Shown here: positions 40,761-42,299 of the stretch, piece by piece
Layout: every line of letters starts with the position of its first letter
How positions within the stretch are numbered: the stretch's first letter is position 1
DNA from: DATAXI01 sp036266845
GTDB taxonomy: Bacteria; Verrucomicrobiota; Verrucomicrobiia; Chthoniobacterales; Chthoniobacteraceae
NCBI GenBank assembly: GCA_036266845.1
Contig: DATAXI010000026.1
Span: 1 to 42,299, forward strand
Direction of reading: 5' to 3'
DNA: 42,299 nt
The notes under the pieces: generated by a model
The model's input: only the letters and a program-made list of their open reading frames with translations
Told to the model about the DNA's origin: nothing
Databases searched by the model: none
Program-made: the position numbers and the translations under genes

Positions 40761-42299
40761 TGAAGGCGCGTTTGCTGATCCTGCTGCTGACGCCCGGACT
40801 GGCCGTGCGCGGGGAGGTGACCTACCAGGAGGTGGTTCGCCCGATCTTCCAAAATAGCTGCCTCAATTGCCACAACGCGGACAAACACAAGGCGGGGCTC
40901 GATCTCTCAACCTATGACGCGACGATGGACGGCAGCGACGACGGGAAGGTCGTGGATACGGGAAATCCCGACAAGAGCGAGCTGCTAAAGACGCTCACGC
41001 ACGCGGAAGAGCCCTTCATGCCCAAGGGGGCCGACAAGCTGCCGGACTCGCAGATCGACGCGATCCGGCAATGGATCCAGGCGAATGCGCCGGAGAAAGC
41101 GGGCGGCGCGGTGGCAAAGCGCGATACCGGGCCGGCCCTCTCCACGGTGGCGGTGGAGGAGAAACCCAAGGGACCGCCCGCAATGCCGAAAGACGGGCTG
41201 CTGGAACCCGTGGTGCGCACCGTGCGCACCGGCGCGGTGCCAAGCGTGGCCGGCAGCCCATGGGCGCCGCTGGTGGCCGTGGCGGCTCAGAAGCAGGTGC
41301 TCCTTTACAATACCGATTCCATGGAACTGGCCGCGGTGCTGCCTTTTCCGGAAGGCTTTCCGGAGATTGTCCGTTTCAGCCACGAGGGCAGCCTGGTTAT
41401 CGCCGGCGGCGGCATCGGGGCAAAGCTGGGCCACGTGGTCATCTGGGATGTGGTGACGGGGAAACGGGTGACCGTGGTGGGCGATGAATTCGATACCGTG
41501 CTCGCGGCGGATATCAGCCCGGACCACAGCCTCATCGCGCTCGGCGGTCCCAGCCGGCTGGTGAAAATTTTCACGACTGCCGATGGAAAGATGGTGTGCA
41601 AGATGAAGAAGCATACCGATTGGGTGACGGCGCTGAGCTTTACGCCCGATGGCAAGGAGTTGATCTCCGGCGACCGCGCGGGCGGGCTCTCGATCTGGGA
41701 CACCCAGGGGCACGAGTTGCAATCCGTGAGCGCGCACACCGGCGCCATCACGGCCATCGCATGCCGGGGGAATATCGTCGCGACTTCCAGCGAGGATGGG
41801 ACCGTCAAGTTTTGGGACATCGAGGAGGGGAAGGAGCTGAAGAGCTGGCATGCCCACGATGGCGGTGTGCGCTCCATCGCCTTCACGCAGGACGGGCAGA
41901 TCGTGACTTGCGGGCGCGACCGGCTGGTGCGCCTGTGGAATGTGAACGGAGGGATGGTGAAGCAATTCGGGCCGCTCAGCGATATTGCGATGCAGGCGGC
42001 GGGCGCCGGCGGGAAGATCATTGCGGCGGACTGGAACGGACTGGTGCGCGTCTGGACGCCCGATGGCCGGGAAGCGGGCGATCTCGACTCGAACCCGCCC
42101 ACCATCGCGCAACGGATCGACGCGGCCAACCGGCTGCTGGCGGACCTGCAAGCGCGCGAGACAAACGCCCGGCAGGCGCTGACCCAGGCCGGCCAGACAC
42201 TGGCTGCGGCGCACCAACGCGTGGCCGATGGCGCAATGGCGCTGGCTGCGAAGAAAGCGGGCCAGGCGGCGTGTCAGGCGAGCATTGGGCCGCTGGATC
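40760..42299 (+). CDS. Cytochrome c (planctomycete type) fused to WD40 propeller, cut by window edge
   Basis: The ATG shares one base with the upstream TGA; at least 513 codons are open to the window end, so the 3' end is missing. A short signal peptide (MKARLLILLLTPGLAVRG) precedes a PSCyt-type cytochrome c domain: haem motif CLNCH at 34-38 and probable axial Met87 in EEPFMPKGAD. A Pro/Lys linker (~115-150) leads to a WD40 propeller, ~150-450, with several WD-type ends (HVVIWD, GGLSIWD, GTVKFWD, DRLVRLWN, GLVRVW). After ~455 a long Ala/Gln coiled coil begins (AANRLLADLQARETNARQAL). This fusion is frequent in Planctomycetota and Verrucomicrobiota next to DUF1549/DUF1553 genes. Role inferred: extracytoplasmic electron-transfer or scaffold protein. 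Confidence 0.92.
   Translation, partial: MKARLLILLLTPGLAVRGEVTYQEVVRPIFQNSCLNCHNADKHKAGLDLSTYDATMDGSDDGKVVDTGNPDKSELLKTLTHAEEPFMPKGADKLPDSQIDAIRQWIQANAPEKAGGAVAKRDTGPALSTVAVEEKPKGPPAMPKDGLLEPVVRTVRTGAVPSVAGSPWAPLVAVAAQKQVLLYNTDSMELAAVLPFPEGFPEIVRFSHEGSLVIAGGGIGAKLGHVVIWDVVTGKRVTVVGDEFDTVLAADISPDHSLIALGGPSRLVKIFTTADGKMVCKMKKHTDWVTALSFTPDGKELISGDRAGGLSIWDTQGHELQSVSAHTGAITAIACRGNIVATSSEDGTVKFWDIEEGKELKSWHAHDGGVRSIAFTQDGQIVTCGRDRLVRLWNVNGGMVKQFGPLSDIAMQAAGAGGKIIAADWNGLVRVWTPDGREAGDLDSNPPTIAQRIDAANRLLADLQARETNARQALTQAGQTLAAAHQRVADGAMALAAKKAGQAACQASIGPLD

Overview
The window is GC-rich, densely coded bacterial DNA that most resembles the Verrucomicrobiota/Planctomycetota group. The lineage call rests on gene content: a DUF1501 / pre-peptidase C-terminal (PPC) / DUF1549-DUF1553 / cytochrome c-WD40 operon, a beta-helix protein with an EPLEDRIAPS-type N-terminus, a MoxR-DUF58-VWA cluster with an alpha-toroid protein, and a fragment of a peptidase S74 chaperone of the kind common in these phyla. 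Verrucomicrobiota is my preferred guess; nothing here (no rRNA or ribosomal protein) proves it. I saw no tRNA, rRNA, CRISPR array, transposase or integrase.

Layout. (1) 1-2244: the 3' end of a secreted or surface protein, a broken S74 chaperone C-terminus in the same frame behind it, a TlpA-like secreted protein whose CXXC motif has become SAPS, and a convergent 49-residue lipoprotein. (2) 2245-2692: a gap with a candidate mini transcription unit (promoter, 44-codon basic ORF, T-tract) and a separate candidate promoter for the next operon. (3) 2693-21421: ten genes in one direction, seven of the nine junctions overlapping by 1 or 4 nt: MoxR ATPase, DUF58 VWA protein, BatA-like VWA membrane protein, VWA plus glutamine-amidotransferase-like membrane protein, a 1113-residue membrane/coiled-coil protein, a PDZ protein, a prenyltransferase/squalene-oxidase-type toroid protein, a 1178-residue multidomain protein ending in a CGPC thioredoxin domain, then a DUF4118-GAF histidine kinase and its FixJ-like regulator. 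(4) 21393-26571: a consensus -10 box, a stand-alone receiver protein, an RND permease and its adaptor, and a small lipoprotein. (5) 26610-31908, minus strand: a beta-helix surface protein with a 52-residue tandem duplication, an FAD oxidoreductase and a GT39-like membrane glycosyltransferase. (6) 32004-32128: an inverted pair of twin-hairpin units (REP/BIME-like). (7) 32239-34699: a secreted alpha/beta-hydrolase-like protein and a convergent metallo-beta-lactamase-fold hydrolase. (8) 34847-window end: DUF1501 (Tat), PPC protein, DUF1549/DUF1553 c-type cytochrome, and a cytochrome c-WD40 protein cut by the window edge.

How they may work together. In region 3 the MoxR ATPase and three VWA proteins look like a Bat-type cytoplasm/inner-membrane chaperone module. 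The downstream genes all encode exported or membrane-anchored proteins, so I infer an envelope machine spanning the inner membrane, with periplasmic PDZ, toroid and thioredoxin parts, whose expression or state is tied to the co-transcribed kinase/regulator pair. Region 8 is the widespread but functionally unresolved cytochrome/DUF1501 export operon. Region 4 is a drug or metabolite efflux pump lacking a TolC gene within the window.
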